This document shows, piece by piece, positions 54,087 to 62,446 of a stretch of 64,000 nucleotides of DNA (the stretch's first letter is position 1; the number at the start of each line of letters is the position of its first letter). The translations under genes and the position numbers were made by a program. Source of the DNA: Desulfovibrio fairfieldensis (GTDB taxonomy: Bacteria; Desulfobacterota; Desulfovibrionia; Desulfovibrionales; Desulfovibrionaceae); NCBI RefSeq assembly GCF_001553605.1, contig NZ_CP014229.1, forward strand, positions 1,392,501 through 1,456,500. The letters run 5' to 3'. The notes under the pieces were generated by a model. That model did not search any database, had not been told where the DNA came from, and saw only the letters and a program-made list of their open reading frames with translations.

Positions 54087-54434
54087 ATGTCTGAACCCAT
54101 CTCCCTTTCTTCCCCATCCGGCCCAGGCAATCCCAGAGACGGCGACCAGTACCGGGAATATTACATCCCGATAAGAAGCGTTGAAGAAGAACAGGAACTA
54201 TTGGAAGAATACGAAACGGATAGATTCGCCCACGCTTTGCGGGAAATCTACAATGAATTTTATTTGATGATAGAGCTAATGCGGGGCTATGCGGAAAACA
54301 ATAACGATGAAGATTATACTTATTTTCTGCTTGCGCAAAACCTCCAAAAACCCTTGGACAGGCTGAGTCTTGCTTGTTCCACGATTGTGGATTGGGAATT
54401 AGTTTGTAGGAGGACTATCGGGGTAACCTCTTAG
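54087..54434 (+). CDS. Hypothetical protein (115 aa)
   Basis: A 115-residue acidic protein with two likely long helices (EEEQELLEEYETDRFAHALREI and LMIELMRGYAENNNDEDYTYF). TAGGAG precedes ATG 54087, and a strong terminator follows. Its base composition is clearly more AT-rich than the surrounding genes. No family recognised. It lies convergent to the tmRNA 3' end, a frequent landing site for mobile DNA, but no integrase is seen. Confidence 0.7.
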   Translation: MSEPISLSSPSGPGNPRDGDQYREYYIPIRSVEEEQELLEEYETDRFAHALREIYNEFYLMIELMRGYAENNNDEDYTYFLLAQNLQKPLDRLSLACSTIVDWELVCRRTIGVTS

Positions 54435-54456
54435 GCGGCTCCTAAATTTGTTAGAG

Positions 54457-54488
54457 AAAGGCCCCCCGACATAGCCGGGGGGCCTTTT
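54457..54488 (+). terminator. Terminator of the 115-aa gene
   Basis: GGCCCCCCG / CGGGGGGCC stem flanked by AAA and TTTT. Confidence 0.85.
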
Positions 54489-54525
54489 CGCGCGCTTGTG
54501 CGCTCAACTGGCTAACGCCATAAAC

Positions 54526-54564
54526 AAAAAGGCTCACGGGTTTCATTGAAACACCGTGAGCCTT
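54526..54564 (-). terminator. Terminator of ssrA
   Basis: Minus-strand GGCTCACGG / CCGTGAGCC stem with an inner GTTTC/GAAAC pairing, then five T. Confidence 0.8.
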
Positions 54565-54578
54565 GCTGAAACAGGGGG

Positions 54579-54957
54579 TGGTGGAGGCGGGGGGAATCGA
54601 ACCCCCGTCCGCGAATACTCCACGCGAAGCATCTACAGGCTTAGGCCAGGATTAAATCTCGCCGCGCTGGTGGCCCCTGACCAAGCGCAACGCGGCAAGC
54701 CCGCCGGTGACATTCTCACGGAAAACCCCGGCGAGCGCCGGTTTCCGCCAGCCTGATAAATGTCGCCGCTCGGGATTATCAGGCGTGGTCCCGAGCAGCG
54801 CGACCGGCTATGCGGTCAGTTGCCTCGCTGACTAGGCAGCGTAAGCGTAGTCGTAATCGTTGTTGGCAATTACTGTGTTGCCGCTTTTTTACGAGGCCAG
54901 CGGCGCCTCGGCCTGCCGCTCCGGCTTCTACATCCACGTCGAAACCAGTGCGCCCCC
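54579..54957 (-). ncRNA. ssrA: Transfer-messenger RNA
   Basis: One-piece tmRNA of 379 nt. The 5' GGGGGCG pairs with CGCCTCC before ACCA; the T arm is GGGGGTTCGATTCCCCC. The tag frame reads GCC AAC AAC GAT TAC GAC TAC GCT TAC GCT GCC TAG, peptide ANNDYDYAYAA. It rescues stalled ribosomes with SmpB and marks the products for proteolysis. Confidence 0.96.
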
Positions 54958-55006
54958 ATATTCGGGTAGGTAAATAGAATAAGCCGCTTGCGCTCGCTTG
55001 GCAAGC

Positions 55007-55546
55007 TCAGCGGACATAAAAATGCGAAAGCGGGCCCTTGAGACACATATGATAGCGGCTGAACAAGGGGTTGTCGGCCTCCTGTTCCGGTTCCCGCAAG
55101 GCGGTGTGGGCCTGACAGGCCACTTCCACGCCATGCGAGAGCAGGGCCAGCCGGGCCAGTTCCTGAAAGCGGCGTTGCAAGGCGGGTTTGCGGGAAATGA
55201 GTTCACAGACTTTTTCCGCATCGTTGTCGCTGCCTTCAACCACCAAGCGGCCCTCCGGCGAGAGGTAAAGATGCAGGCGTTCTTCCAGCTCCAGCTTCCC
55301 GGCGTCCAGTTGCCCGTGCAACAGGGCCATGAACGATTCCTGCAGGCTGTCCAAATGCGCCTCCAGGGCTTGCGAAAGTTCACGGCCATCCCGGCTCAGG
55401 CTTTGCAGGGCGTGGGATGCTCTGCCCCCCAGCGACAGCGGCGCAACATCGCCGGAATCGGACTCCACAGCCGCCGCAACCGAGGCGGAAACGCCGGACT
55501 GCATATGGACCATGCTGGTGAGGTGGTTCTGACTGTCGGTATTCAC
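55007..55546 (-). CDS. Hypothetical protein (~179 aa)
   Basis: The GTG at 55546 is preferred because GGAGGAG lies 3 nt before it; an open frame continues to a GTG at 55621. The protein is mostly helical and acidic, with a clear ELEERLHLYLSPEGRLVVEG segment (beta hairpin-like) and EKVCELISRKPALQRRFQELA. No family recognised with confidence, though the codon use is normal for this genome. Its stop lies 50 nt upstream of the tmRNA 5' end on the same strand. Confidence 0.7.
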   Translation of the reverse strand: MNTDSQNHLTSMVHMQSGVSASVAAAVESDSGDVAPLSLGGRASHALQSLSRDGRELSQALEAHLDSLQESFMALLHGQLDAGKLELEERLHLYLSPEGRLVVEGSDNDAEKVCELISRKPALQRRFQELARLALLSHGVEVACQAHTALREPEQEADNPLFSRYHMCLKGPLSHFYVR

Positions 55547-55913
55547 GAACTCCTCCAGTGGAGTGATTTCTCCGGCATACAATGCTCTTGGATGTCCCCG
55601 GCTGTTTGCACGAACATCCACGGCTATTTTTTCCCTTGCGTGTGCTTACCCCGCACTTAAGCAAAATAGGTGCCAGCACGGCTTGAGCTTTCCATCGCCC
55701 TTAAAAGTCTAGAGAAATTTAAGAGAGGCGGCCCAGCCTATGGGAAAAGCAGGGCTATGCCGTATGCGTTCCCGGTTCCGACGGCGCGTTTTTGACGACT
55801 TTTCCACGGGAGATTTCAGTCCGAGAGCGACGGAAGACCGGCAGTGCGGCAAAATTTGCCAGTGGCTGTGTGTGGGGAAGGGAGCGAAAAAGAAAAGCAG
55901 TGGAACAGCGGAA
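55547..55913. other. Intergenic region between the hypothetical gene and recN
   Basis: About 370 bases. It should hold the promoter of the minus-strand hypothetical gene. Short ORFs on both strands have no ribosome binding site. Nothing else recognised. Confidence 0.5.
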
Positions 55914-57509
55914 TCAGGCTTCCAAACTGCGCGCCAGGGCTTCACCCTGAGGGCCGCCGCCCGCCATCCGGGCCAATTCCTCATGCCGGGCCGGGCCGTC
56001 AAGCGGCGAGCAAAGCGTAAAGGTGGCATCCTCGCGGACCACTTTACTGATCTGAAAATGTTTGCGCGCCCGCGCGGCCAGTTGGGGCCAGTGGGTGATC
56101 AGCAACATCTGGCGCTGTTCGGCCAGGGCATTGAGCTTTTCCGCCAGCTTGTTCAAGGTCAGGCCGCCCACACCGGCGTCCACCTCATCAAAGATATATG
56201 TGGCGCTTTCCGCGTCCCGGCGCACGCTGGTGAGGGCCAGCAAAAAGCGTGACAGCTCGCCGCCCGAAGCGATGCGGTCCAAGGGCTGTGGAGGCTGGCC
56301 CGGATTGGGGGCCCAGAGAATGCGTACCCGTTCATCCGCGACGCCCGGCCAGAGTTCCTGCGGCACAAAATCGGGAATCACCCGCACCTGTTCGGAAAAG
56401 CCCAGATCGCGTAACTGGTCTTCCAGGCTATGGGCAAAAGAGCTTGCGGCTTCCCGGCGTACAGGCCGGATACGTTCCACCACGGCCGCCAGTTTTTCCG
56501 CCAGCGCGGCTTCTTCTTTGGCAAGGCGCGAGAGGTCCAGCGCACAGACGTCCAGAAAAGAGAGGTTCTCTTCGATTTCTCCGCGCAGGGCGAGGATTTC
56601 CGGCAGGCTGCGCCGCAGCTTGCGCTTAAGCTGGGCCAAAGCAAAGAGGCGTTCCTCCACCTTGTCCATGTCCATTTCCTCATCGGGCAGGGGAGGGCGG
56701 CGCAAATGATTGCCAAGGTGCACCAGTTGCTGACGCAGAGCGGCAACAGCCTCGGCCTCCGGGGCCAGAACCGCGTCGTCCCGGCTCATGGTATGGATGA
56801 GGCGTTCAAAGCGCCCAAGCATATCAAGCAGGCCCGGTCCGTCCTCGCCGTGCAGCAGCGTCAGGGCGTTCTCATAATTCTCCCGCAGATGCTCCTGCGA
56901 GCGGAGCTGGGCGCGCAATTCTTCCAGATGCTCTTCCTCGCCTTCTTCAGGCGATACTTTATCTATCTCCTGCTGCTGCATTTCCAGCAGGTCGCGCCTG
57001 TCGGCCAAGCTGGCCTGCTTTGCCGACAGGGCCTTACGCCGGGATGAAACTTCCTGTAGTTGGCCGAGCAGGGCGTCGCGCTCTTCCAGCAGCTCGGGCC
57101 GGGGAAAGGCGCTCTCCATCAGTTTGGCCTGAAAAGCGGGCTGCAAAAGTTGCTGCTGGCCGTGCTGGCTGGTGTGCGTCACCAGACGCGCGCGCAGATC
57201 ACGCAGGCTTTCCTGTGAACTCAGGGCGTCGTTGATGTATAAGCGGCTGCGGCCGCTCTCGGCCAGCAGTTCGCGCCGCAACACCAGATCCTGATCGTCA
57301 AGGGTGAACAGCGCCTCCACCTGGGCCCGTTGCGCGCCGGGGCGCACCATTTCGGCGCTCAGCCTGTCGCCCAGCAGAAAGCCCAGAGCCTTGAGGATAA
57401 AACTTTTACCCGCGCCGGTTTCGCCGGTAAGCACATTCATGCCCGGCGAAAAGTCCAGCTCCATATCTTCGATCAGGGCCAGATTACGGATGCGCAGATA
57501 TTCCAGCAT
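55914..57509 (-). CDS. recN: DNA repair protein RecN
   Basis: A 531-residue SMC-like ATPase: Walker A GETGAGKS at 29-36, long coiled-coil middle (~155-370), signature ASGGELSRFLLAL near 420 and Walker B ATYIFDEVDAGVGG near 440. Works in double-strand break repair by bridging DNA ends. Length normal. It is monocistronic, between the hypothetical gene and the permease operon, with no clear SOS box that I can name. Confidence 0.95.
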   Translation of the reverse strand: MLEYLRIRNLALIEDMELDFSPGMNVLTGETGAGKSFILKALGFLLGDRLSAEMVRPGAQRAQVEALFTLDDQDLVLRRELLAESGRSRLYINDALSSQESLRDLRARLVTHTSQHGQQQLLQPAFQAKLMESAFPRPELLEERDALLGQLQEVSSRRKALSAKQASLADRRDLLEMQQQEIDKVSPEEGEEEHLEELRAQLRSQEHLRENYENALTLLHGEDGPGLLDMLGRFERLIHTMSRDDAVLAPEAEAVAALRQQLVHLGNHLRRPPLPDEEMDMDKVEERLFALAQLKRKLRRSLPEILALRGEIEENLSFLDVCALDLSRLAKEEAALAEKLAAVVERIRPVRREAASSFAHSLEDQLRDLGFSEQVRVIPDFVPQELWPGVADERVRILWAPNPGQPPQPLDRIASGGELSRFLLALTSVRRDAESATYIFDEVDAGVGGLTLNKLAEKLNALAEQRQMLLITHWPQLAARARKHFQISKVVREDATFTLCSPLDGPARHEELARMAGGGPQGEALARSLEA

Positions 57510-57618
57510 GGTTGTTTACAACTTCAAGCGATAGATTAAATATGTGCCGCTTTTCAGGCCGCACAGGCCTATGCCGCCGCATTCATACTAACAAAACAGG
57601 TTGCCCAAGGCAAAAGGA

Positions 57619-58455
57619 CTATTGCTTGAGACGCGGGTCCAGCAGATCGCGCAGGCTTTCACCCAGAAGATTATAACCGAGTACAGTGATCAGAATAGCC
57701 AGGCCCGGATAAACCGAGAGCCAGGGCGCGTTTTCGATGACGGTTTTGCCTTCCATGAGCATATTGCCCCAGCTGGCCGTGGGTGGCTGTACGCCCAGTC
57801 CCAGAAAACTCAGGCTCGACTCCACCAGAATGGCTCCGGCCACGCCGAGAGTGGCGGTGATCAGCACCGGCGCGAGGGCATTGGGCAGAATATGGCGGAA
57901 TAAAATCCGCCGGGTGGGGCTGCCCGCCAAGCGTGCGGCGGCCACAAATTCGCGTTCGCGCAGGCTGAGGGCCTCGGCGCGCACCAGACGGGTTACGCCC
58001 ATCCAGGAGGTCAGGCCTATGACAACCATGATATTGGTAAGGTCGGGCTCCAGAAAGGCAATGACCGCCAGGATCAGGAAAAAGGAGGGGAAGCAGAGCA
58101 TGATGTCCACCATGCGCATAATGGCTTCATCCACCCAGCGCCGGAAGTAGCCGCTGATCAGGCCCAGCACCGTACCGATGCTGATGGAGATGCCCACGGC
58201 CACGAAGCCCACCCAGAGAGACACGCGCCCCCCGTAGAGCAGGCGGGAAAAGACATCCCGCCCCAGACGGTCGGTGCCCAGCCAGAAACGGGAGGAGGGC
58301 GGTTCCAGAATGTTGTCCAGATGCTGGGCCGTGGACGGATAGGGCGCGATCAGCGGGGCGCAGAGGGCCGCCAGAGACATGAACAGCACAATGCCCAGGC
58401 CCAGGGTAAGCATGAGGTTGCGCCCGAGCAAGCGCTTTACGGCGGCGGGCAGCAT
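57619..58455 (-). CDS. Dipeptide/oligopeptide ABC transporter permease (OppC/DppC type)
   Basis: A 278-residue permease: an N-terminal cytoplasmic and first membrane segment, then the BPD domain with the loop EFVAAARLAGSPTRRILFRHILPN (EAA-type) and LSFLGLGVQPPTASWGNML near 215, the OppC hallmark. It forms the channel with the OppB-type protein. Its ATG overlaps the OppB-type stop (TGATG). No ATPase or binding protein lies in the window. Confidence 0.93.
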   Translation of the reverse strand: MLPAAVKRLLGRNLMLTLGLGIVLFMSLAALCAPLIAPYPSTAQHLDNILEPPSSRFWLGTDRLGRDVFSRLLYGGRVSLWVGFVAVGISISIGTVLGLISGYFRRWVDEAIMRMVDIMLCFPSFFLILAVIAFLEPDLTNIMVVIGLTSWMGVTRLVRAEALSLREREFVAAARLAGSPTRRILFRHILPNALAPVLITATLGVAGAILVESSLSFLGLGVQPPTASWGNMLMEGKTVIENAPWLSVYPGLAILITVLGYNLLGESLRDLLDPRLKQ

Positions 58456-59492
58456 CAGTTCTGCTCCCCGGAGGCGCGGATTCGCGGGTCGGCCAAGCCG
58501 TAACAGACGTCGGCCAGAAGATTGCCCGCCAGGGTGAGCACCGCGCCCAGCACCAGATTGCCCATGATCATAGTGTAGTCGCGGGCCATGACCGCCGAGT
58601 AAAAGAGCTGCCCCAGGCCGGGCAGGGCGAAAATGGATTCAATGATCACGCTGCCGCCGATGAGTCCCGGCACGGAAAGGCCCAGCAGGGTGATGACCGG
58701 CAGCAGGGCGTTGCGCAGGGCGTGTCGCCGGATGATCAGGCTCGGCGGCAAACCTTTGGCTTTGGCCGTGAGGATGTAATCCTGGCGCAGCACTTCCAGC
58801 ATGCAGGCGCGCATATAGCGCGACATGCCGGCCAGACCGCCGATGGTGTAGACCAGAATGGGCAGCGCCAGATGCCGGGCCAGATCACAGAGTTTCCCCC
58901 AAGGGCTCAGGCTGGCGTAATCCATAGACGTCAGGCCGGAAATAGGCAGCCACTGAAGATCGATGCCGAAGAACATCATCAACAGCAGGGCCAGCCAGAA
59001 GGAGGGCATGGCGAAACCCAGAAAGACCAGCACGGTCACGCTGCGGTCCAGCAAGGAGTTACGCTTGCAGGCCGAGAGTATGCCCACGGGAATGGCGATG
59101 ATCAGGGTCAGCACCAGGGAAATCACATTCATGGACACGGTCAGGGGCAAGCGTTCCAGAATTTTGTCCAGCACGGGCCGCGCGTCCGCGGACATGGAAT
59201 TGCCGAAATCAAAATGCAGCAGGCGCAGCAGCCAGTCCCCGTACTGAATATAGAGGGGGCGATCCAGGCCGTAGAGCGCTTCCAGCCGCTGGCGTGCCGC
59301 TTCGCCCGCCAGGGGGTTCAGGGTGGTTTCCATGTCCGTCGGTGAGCCGGGGGCCAGATGGATGACCCAGAAGGAGATCAGGGTGATGCCCCAGAGCACC
59401 AGTAACATCCAGAGGGTTTTTCTGGCGGCTCTCAGGGCAATGGCCGCGATGCGGCCCCGACGGCCGCGGACAGGGGAAGGGGACTGACTCAT
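58455..59492 (-). CDS. Dipeptide/oligopeptide ABC transporter permease (OppB/DppB type)
   Basis: A 345-residue permease with first membrane segment near 30-50 and the BPD domain ([29 protein letters not shown] loop [44 protein letters not shown]), the DppB pattern. Partner of the downstream OppC-type protein. An N-terminal basic extension of ~25 residues ([13 protein letters not shown]) is longer than usual. It follows the RdgC-partner gene by 15 nt. Confidence 0.93.
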   Translation of the reverse strand: MSQSPSPVRGRRGRIAAIALRAARKTLWMLLVLWGITLISFWVIHLAPGSPTDMETTLNPLAGEAARQRLEALYGLDRPLYIQYGDWLLRLLHFDFGNSMSADARPVLDKILERLPLTVSMNVISLVLTLIIAIPVGILSACKRNSLLDRSVTVLVFLGFAMPSFWLALLLMMFFGIDLQWLPISGLTSMDYASLSPWGKLCDLARHLALPILVYTIGGLAGMSRYMRACMLEVLRQDYILTAKAKGLPPSLIIRRHALRNALLPVITLLGLSVPGLIGGSVIIESIFALPGLGQLFYSAVMARDYTMIMGNLVLGAVLTLAGNLLADVCYGLADPRIRASGEQN

Positions 59493-59507
59493 AGAGGGAA
59501 GGGCGGC

Positions 59508-60035
59508 TTACTCCGTCCGCGTCAGCCACTGGCGCATATCCGCCACTTCCTTTTGCCACTCCGGCGAAAGGCGCAGCTTGAGAAAGCGGGCGTACAGAGA
59601 GTCCAGCAGGCCGACGCAGACCTCCATCAGATAAAATTTTTCCAGCAGCAGGGCGTCGGGATCGTCATCGCTGTCGCCCTTGTCCAGTTTGGGCGTCTTG
59701 AGGCTGCCCAAGCCGAAGTCCTCGGCCTTGAGCGTGAGCTGAAAAGCCAGTTCTTCTTTTTCCAGGCGGATCAGGGCCCGGCTGACCTTCTTGCCCGTGC
59801 CCAGGCCGAAGCGCGCCTCGCGCAGGGGTGAAAGCGAGCCGGAAACCGAGGCGGTTTCCTTGGCGTCGCCTTCACCGCCCTGAACCACGATGCGCTGTTC
59901 CATGGAAACGGCAAAAGGCGAGCCTTCGCTGTCCGTGAAAGCGCCGGGCGCGGTATCGCTCTGGTACCAGAGCCAGGTCAGAAATTCCTGCCCCAGAATA
60001 CTGTCGGTGGATTCGCCGGAAATGGGCATATTCAT
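59508..60035 (-). CDS. RdgC-associated hypothetical protein
   Basis: A 175-residue protein with LGQEFLTWLWYQSD near the N-terminus, an acidic middle (SDDDPD) and FYLMEVCVGLLDSLYARFLKLR near the C-terminus. The EFLTWLW motif resembles the C-terminal part of RdgC-like proteins, and delta-proteobacteria tend to have such a gene directly after a short RdgC gene. So it may supply the second half of an RdgC-like function; inference only. AGGGAG lies 11 nt before ATG 60035, and a second ATG two codons on is possible. A 130-bp repeat element sits directly upstream. Confidence 0.75.
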   Translation of the reverse strand: MNMPISGESTDSILGQEFLTWLWYQSDTAPGAFTDSEGSPFAVSMEQRIVVQGGEGDAKETASVSGSLSPLREARFGLGTGKKVSRALIRLEKEELAFQLTLKAEDFGLGSLKTPKLDKGDSDDDPDALLLEKFYLMEVCVGLLDSLYARFLKLRLSPEWQKEVADMRQWLTRTE

Positions 60036-60053
60036 TTTATAGAGTTCTCCCTG

Positions 60054-60183
60054 CTAGTGTCCAATTTGAAAAATTAGACACGGTAAAGCCGCCGTGAGTC
60101 CACGAAAAACCAGGGTTTTTCGCGGACGATCCTGCTAAAATTGAGAGCATAATCATGCTCGAAATTTTGCAATCAGACACTAG
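60054..60183. repeat. 130-bp element with terminal inverted repeats (MITE-like)
   Basis: The ends are CTAGTGTC and GACACTAG; 17 of 22 terminal bases match in inverted orientation. Inside are the hairpins GTCC-CGAAAAACC / GGTTTTTCG-GGAC (about 60098-60127) and GAGCAT-AATC-ATGCTC (60145-60160). No coding capacity. The right end supplies the stop codon TAG of rdgC, and the left end directly abuts the ribosome binding site of the next gene. It looks inserted in the gap of a two-gene operon. Confidence 0.68.
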
Positions 60184-60803
60184 GTGAGCAGCGCGAATTG
60201 GGTTGCTTCAAGCTGGTCCAGACGGATGAGGCTTTCCTCGTCCAGCATGGCGGCCGCCAGATTATACGGCGTCAGTTGCTCCAGATGCAACTCAAAGGTT
60301 TTCAGAAATTCCTCCATGAAGAGGTCGATCATCTTATTCTGTGTGGAGGCGAACCAGACTTCATTTTTGTCCGTGGCCCAAAGCACGTTGAATTCGCCCG
60401 GCACCGGCAGGAAACGCTGACGCAGGCGCAGCATGACCTGCTCCTTGAGTTCCTTTTTGCGTTCACGGGAGATAAAGGTCTTGTTCTGTTCGCGCATACG
60501 CTCTTTTTCCTGGCGCAGGGCCAGGGCCAGATGCTTTTTCACCACGCCCGCCGGAATGCGCCGCATGTCCAGGCGCAGGGAAAAGACGATATAAGCTCCT
60601 TTCTGAGGCGGTGCGGCGGCCCATTCCGAATCCAGCATATCCTCAAAGCTGACCCAGCCCTGAGCCTGCATTTCAGGGATATCGTCAATGTCGCGAAAGG
60701 CGGATTGCTTGAGCTTATCTGGAATCTGCTGCCAGAGCTCGGAGGACACGGGGTCCAGAATACGGAACCGGGTAAAACTGCAGGTGCTGTTGGCAAAGCC
60801 CAT
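60180..60803 (-). CDS. RdgC-like protein (putative recombination-associated exonuclease)
   Basis: A 207-residue protein. ATG 60803 follows AAGGAG; the longer frame adds eight unlikely residues. The block AYIVFSLRLDMRRIPAGVV then KKHLALALRQEKERM, SRERKKELKEQVMLRLRQRFLP and LWATDKNEVWFAST match the RdgC family (COG2974), but the protein is about two thirds of the E. coli length, as in other delta-proteobacteria. RdgC forms a ring on DNA and limits RecA in E. coli. The TAG stop belongs to the terminal repeat of the inserted element, so the native C-terminus may be changed. Confidence 0.78.
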   Translation of the reverse strand: MGFANSTCSFTRFRILDPVSSELWQQIPDKLKQSAFRDIDDIPEMQAQGWVSFEDMLDSEWAAAPPQKGAYIVFSLRLDMRRIPAGVVKKHLALALRQEKERMREQNKTFISRERKKELKEQVMLRLRQRFLPVPGEFNVLWATDKNEVWFASTQNKMIDLFMEEFLKTFELHLEQLTPYNLAAAMLDEESLIRLDQLEATQFALLT

Positions 60804-61098
60804 GAAAACTCCTTGGGATTGGAACACAAGACCGGTTTGTGTTGTACGTCAGAGCCGCCTTGTCGGCAAGCCCCGGCCCCGACCATCCCGGCAGTTCATC
60901 CCGAAGATGTGGGTGCGGGCGATCTACGTCTTCAGAGGTGGAGACGAGCCCTTCCCTAGGTCGACGTAAATTGAGATAAATGTCCCATAATGATAATTAT
61001 GTAAACTTTTGATTCCCAAGCGGCGAATCAGGGAATCGCGCTTGACGCGGTCCCCCTCTTCCAGCACGATGCCCTCACAAGCCAGCCAGGAGCCATTC
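60804..61098. other. Divergent intergenic region rdgC/rluB
   Basis: About 295 bases carrying the promoters of both divergent genes. Apart from the Fur-like palindrome at 60986-61001 nothing is recognised. An open frame upstream of rluB (from 61009) lacks a ribosome binding site. Confidence 0.5.
60986..61001. promoter_or_regulatory. Fur-like palindrome
   Basis: CATAAT-GATA-ATTATG, perfect 6-bp arms; it shares most of the left half of the Fur box GATAATGATAAT. It is the only AT-rich palindrome in this gap and may be a regulator site or simply promoter sequence. Confidence 0.35.
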
Positions 61099-61977
61099 AT
61101 GTTCGGAAAATCAAGGCCTCACACCGTCTCCACACGACGCCCGTCACAGGCGCCGCGCACGCATGCCGCCGACCGGGCTGATGTTCGCCGCGCCGCAAGC
61201 GCGCCGCCGGAAAGTGCAACCAGGGACTATGTGACAAACGGCGTGCGCCTGAACAAGGCCATTGCCGCCGCCGGTCTGTGCTCACGGCGCAAGGCCGACG
61301 AGCTTATTCTTGCGGGTCAGGTACGGATCAACGGCACTCTGGAGGAAAATCCGGCCCGGCGTGTACTGCCCGGTGATCGCATCGCGGTCAATGACCGGGA
61401 GCTCGCCGCCGCTCAAGAATATTATTATCTGTTGCTGCACAAACCCGTGCAGACGGTCTGCACGGTGAATGATCCCGAGGGGCGGCCCACGGTCATGGCA
61501 TATCTGCCGCCCGAGGTGCGTCATCTGCGGCTCTATCCCGTGGGACGCCTGGATTATTTTTCAGAAGGCCTGCTGCTGCTGACCAATGACGGCGAACTGG
61601 CCCAACGGCTTACTCATCCCCGGCATCACCAGCCCAAGACCTATGAGGTGCTGATTCGCGGGTCTGTGCCGGAAACGGCTCTGGCGGTCATGCGCCGGGG
61701 CATGCGCCTGGACGAAGGCCAAGCCTTGCTGCCGGTGGATGTGGAAGCGAAAACGGCTGAGAACGGCAATACCCTGTTGCGCATGGTATTACGCCAAGGC
61801 GTCAATCGCCAGATACGGCGCATGTGCCGGGATCTGGGCCTGACTATTCTGCGTCTGCGCCGCGTGGCTCAGGGGCCATTGGCTTTGGGCAGCCTTAAGC
61901 CGGGCGCTGCCAGGGCATTGGCCCCCGGAGAAGTGGCCGGTCTCAGGCAAAGCGTCGGCTTGCCGTCCCAAGTGTAA
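61099..61977 (+). CDS. RsuA/RluB-family 16S/23S rRNA pseudouridine synthase
   Basis: A 292-residue protein. After a ~45-residue basic N-terminal tail comes an S4 RNA-binding domain (VRLNKAIAAAGLCSRRKADELI), then the catalytic domain with the Asp in GRLDYFSEGLLLLTNDGEL and the block QGVNRQIRRMCRDLGLTI. It isomerises a specific uridine in rRNA; RluB (23S U2605) is the best guess, RluE/RluF or RsuA cannot be excluded. ATG 61099 follows AGGAG. Confidence 0.9.
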   Translation: MFGKSRPHTVSTRRPSQAPRTHAADRADVRRAASAPPESATRDYVTNGVRLNKAIAAAGLCSRRKADELILAGQVRINGTLEENPARRVLPGDRIAVNDRELAAAQEYYYLLLHKPVQTVCTVNDPEGRPTVMAYLPPEVRHLRLYPVGRLDYFSEGLLLLTNDGELAQRLTHPRHHQPKTYEVLIRGSVPETALAVMRRGMRLDEGQALLPVDVEAKTAENGNTLLRMVLRQGVNRQIRRMCRDLGLTILRLRRVAQGPLALGSLKPGAARALAPGEVAGLRQSVGLPSQV

Positions 61978-62092
61978 CCGCCCTGCTCCAGGACAATTTA
62001 ACACTTGAAATGCTCGTTTACGGCGAGCAAACCCGCCTACGCGCTTCGTGGCAAGGATTTGCAGACATCGCGCATGCAATGCGTCAACTGCC

Positions 62093-62443
62093 CTATTGCT
62101 GGGCGTATTGCGCAATGCCGATGACCCAAAGCGCCGAGAGGACCAGATGGATCTGGAAAAGGCGTGGCCTCTTGGCGTTGAGGCTCAGTCCCATCCCCAC
62201 GAGATACCAGAGAACCTCTCCGGCCATGCAGCTCACATAGACCGCACGCGAATGATACCACGGCAGACCGCTGACAGCCTCACTGCCGAACAGCCACTGG
62301 TATTGCGGATCGTGGAATGCATTCCGGATTTCATTTAGGTCCATGATGCAGAAAAAAGCGCAGACAGCGGCCCACAAAACGCGCGGAAACATGCCGACAC
62401 GAAAGTTGCTGTGGCAGGCCTGCCCGTCCCCGCTTTTCACCAT
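62093..62443 (-). CDS. Small membrane protein of unknown function
   Basis: A 116-residue protein with three likely membrane segments (VLWAAVCAFFCIM, AGEVLWYLVGMGLSL, IHLVLSALWVIGIAQY). Starts 3 nt after the pgm stop with no clear ribosome binding site, so it may be coupled to pgm. No family recognised. The coding call is supported by the hydrophobic pattern and absence of a better frame. Confidence 0.65.
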   Translation of the reverse strand: MVKSGDGQACHSNFRVGMFPRVLWAAVCAFFCIMDLNEIRNAFHDPQYQWLFGSEAVSGLPWYHSRAVYVSCMAGEVLWYLVGMGLSLNAKRPRLFQIHLVLSALWVIGIAQYAQQ

Positions 62444-62446
62444 GCC

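Noticed and set aside
54579..54957. Prophage or island integrated at the tmRNA
   Set aside because: No integrase, no phage structural gene and no repeat of the tmRNA 3' end was found in the window.
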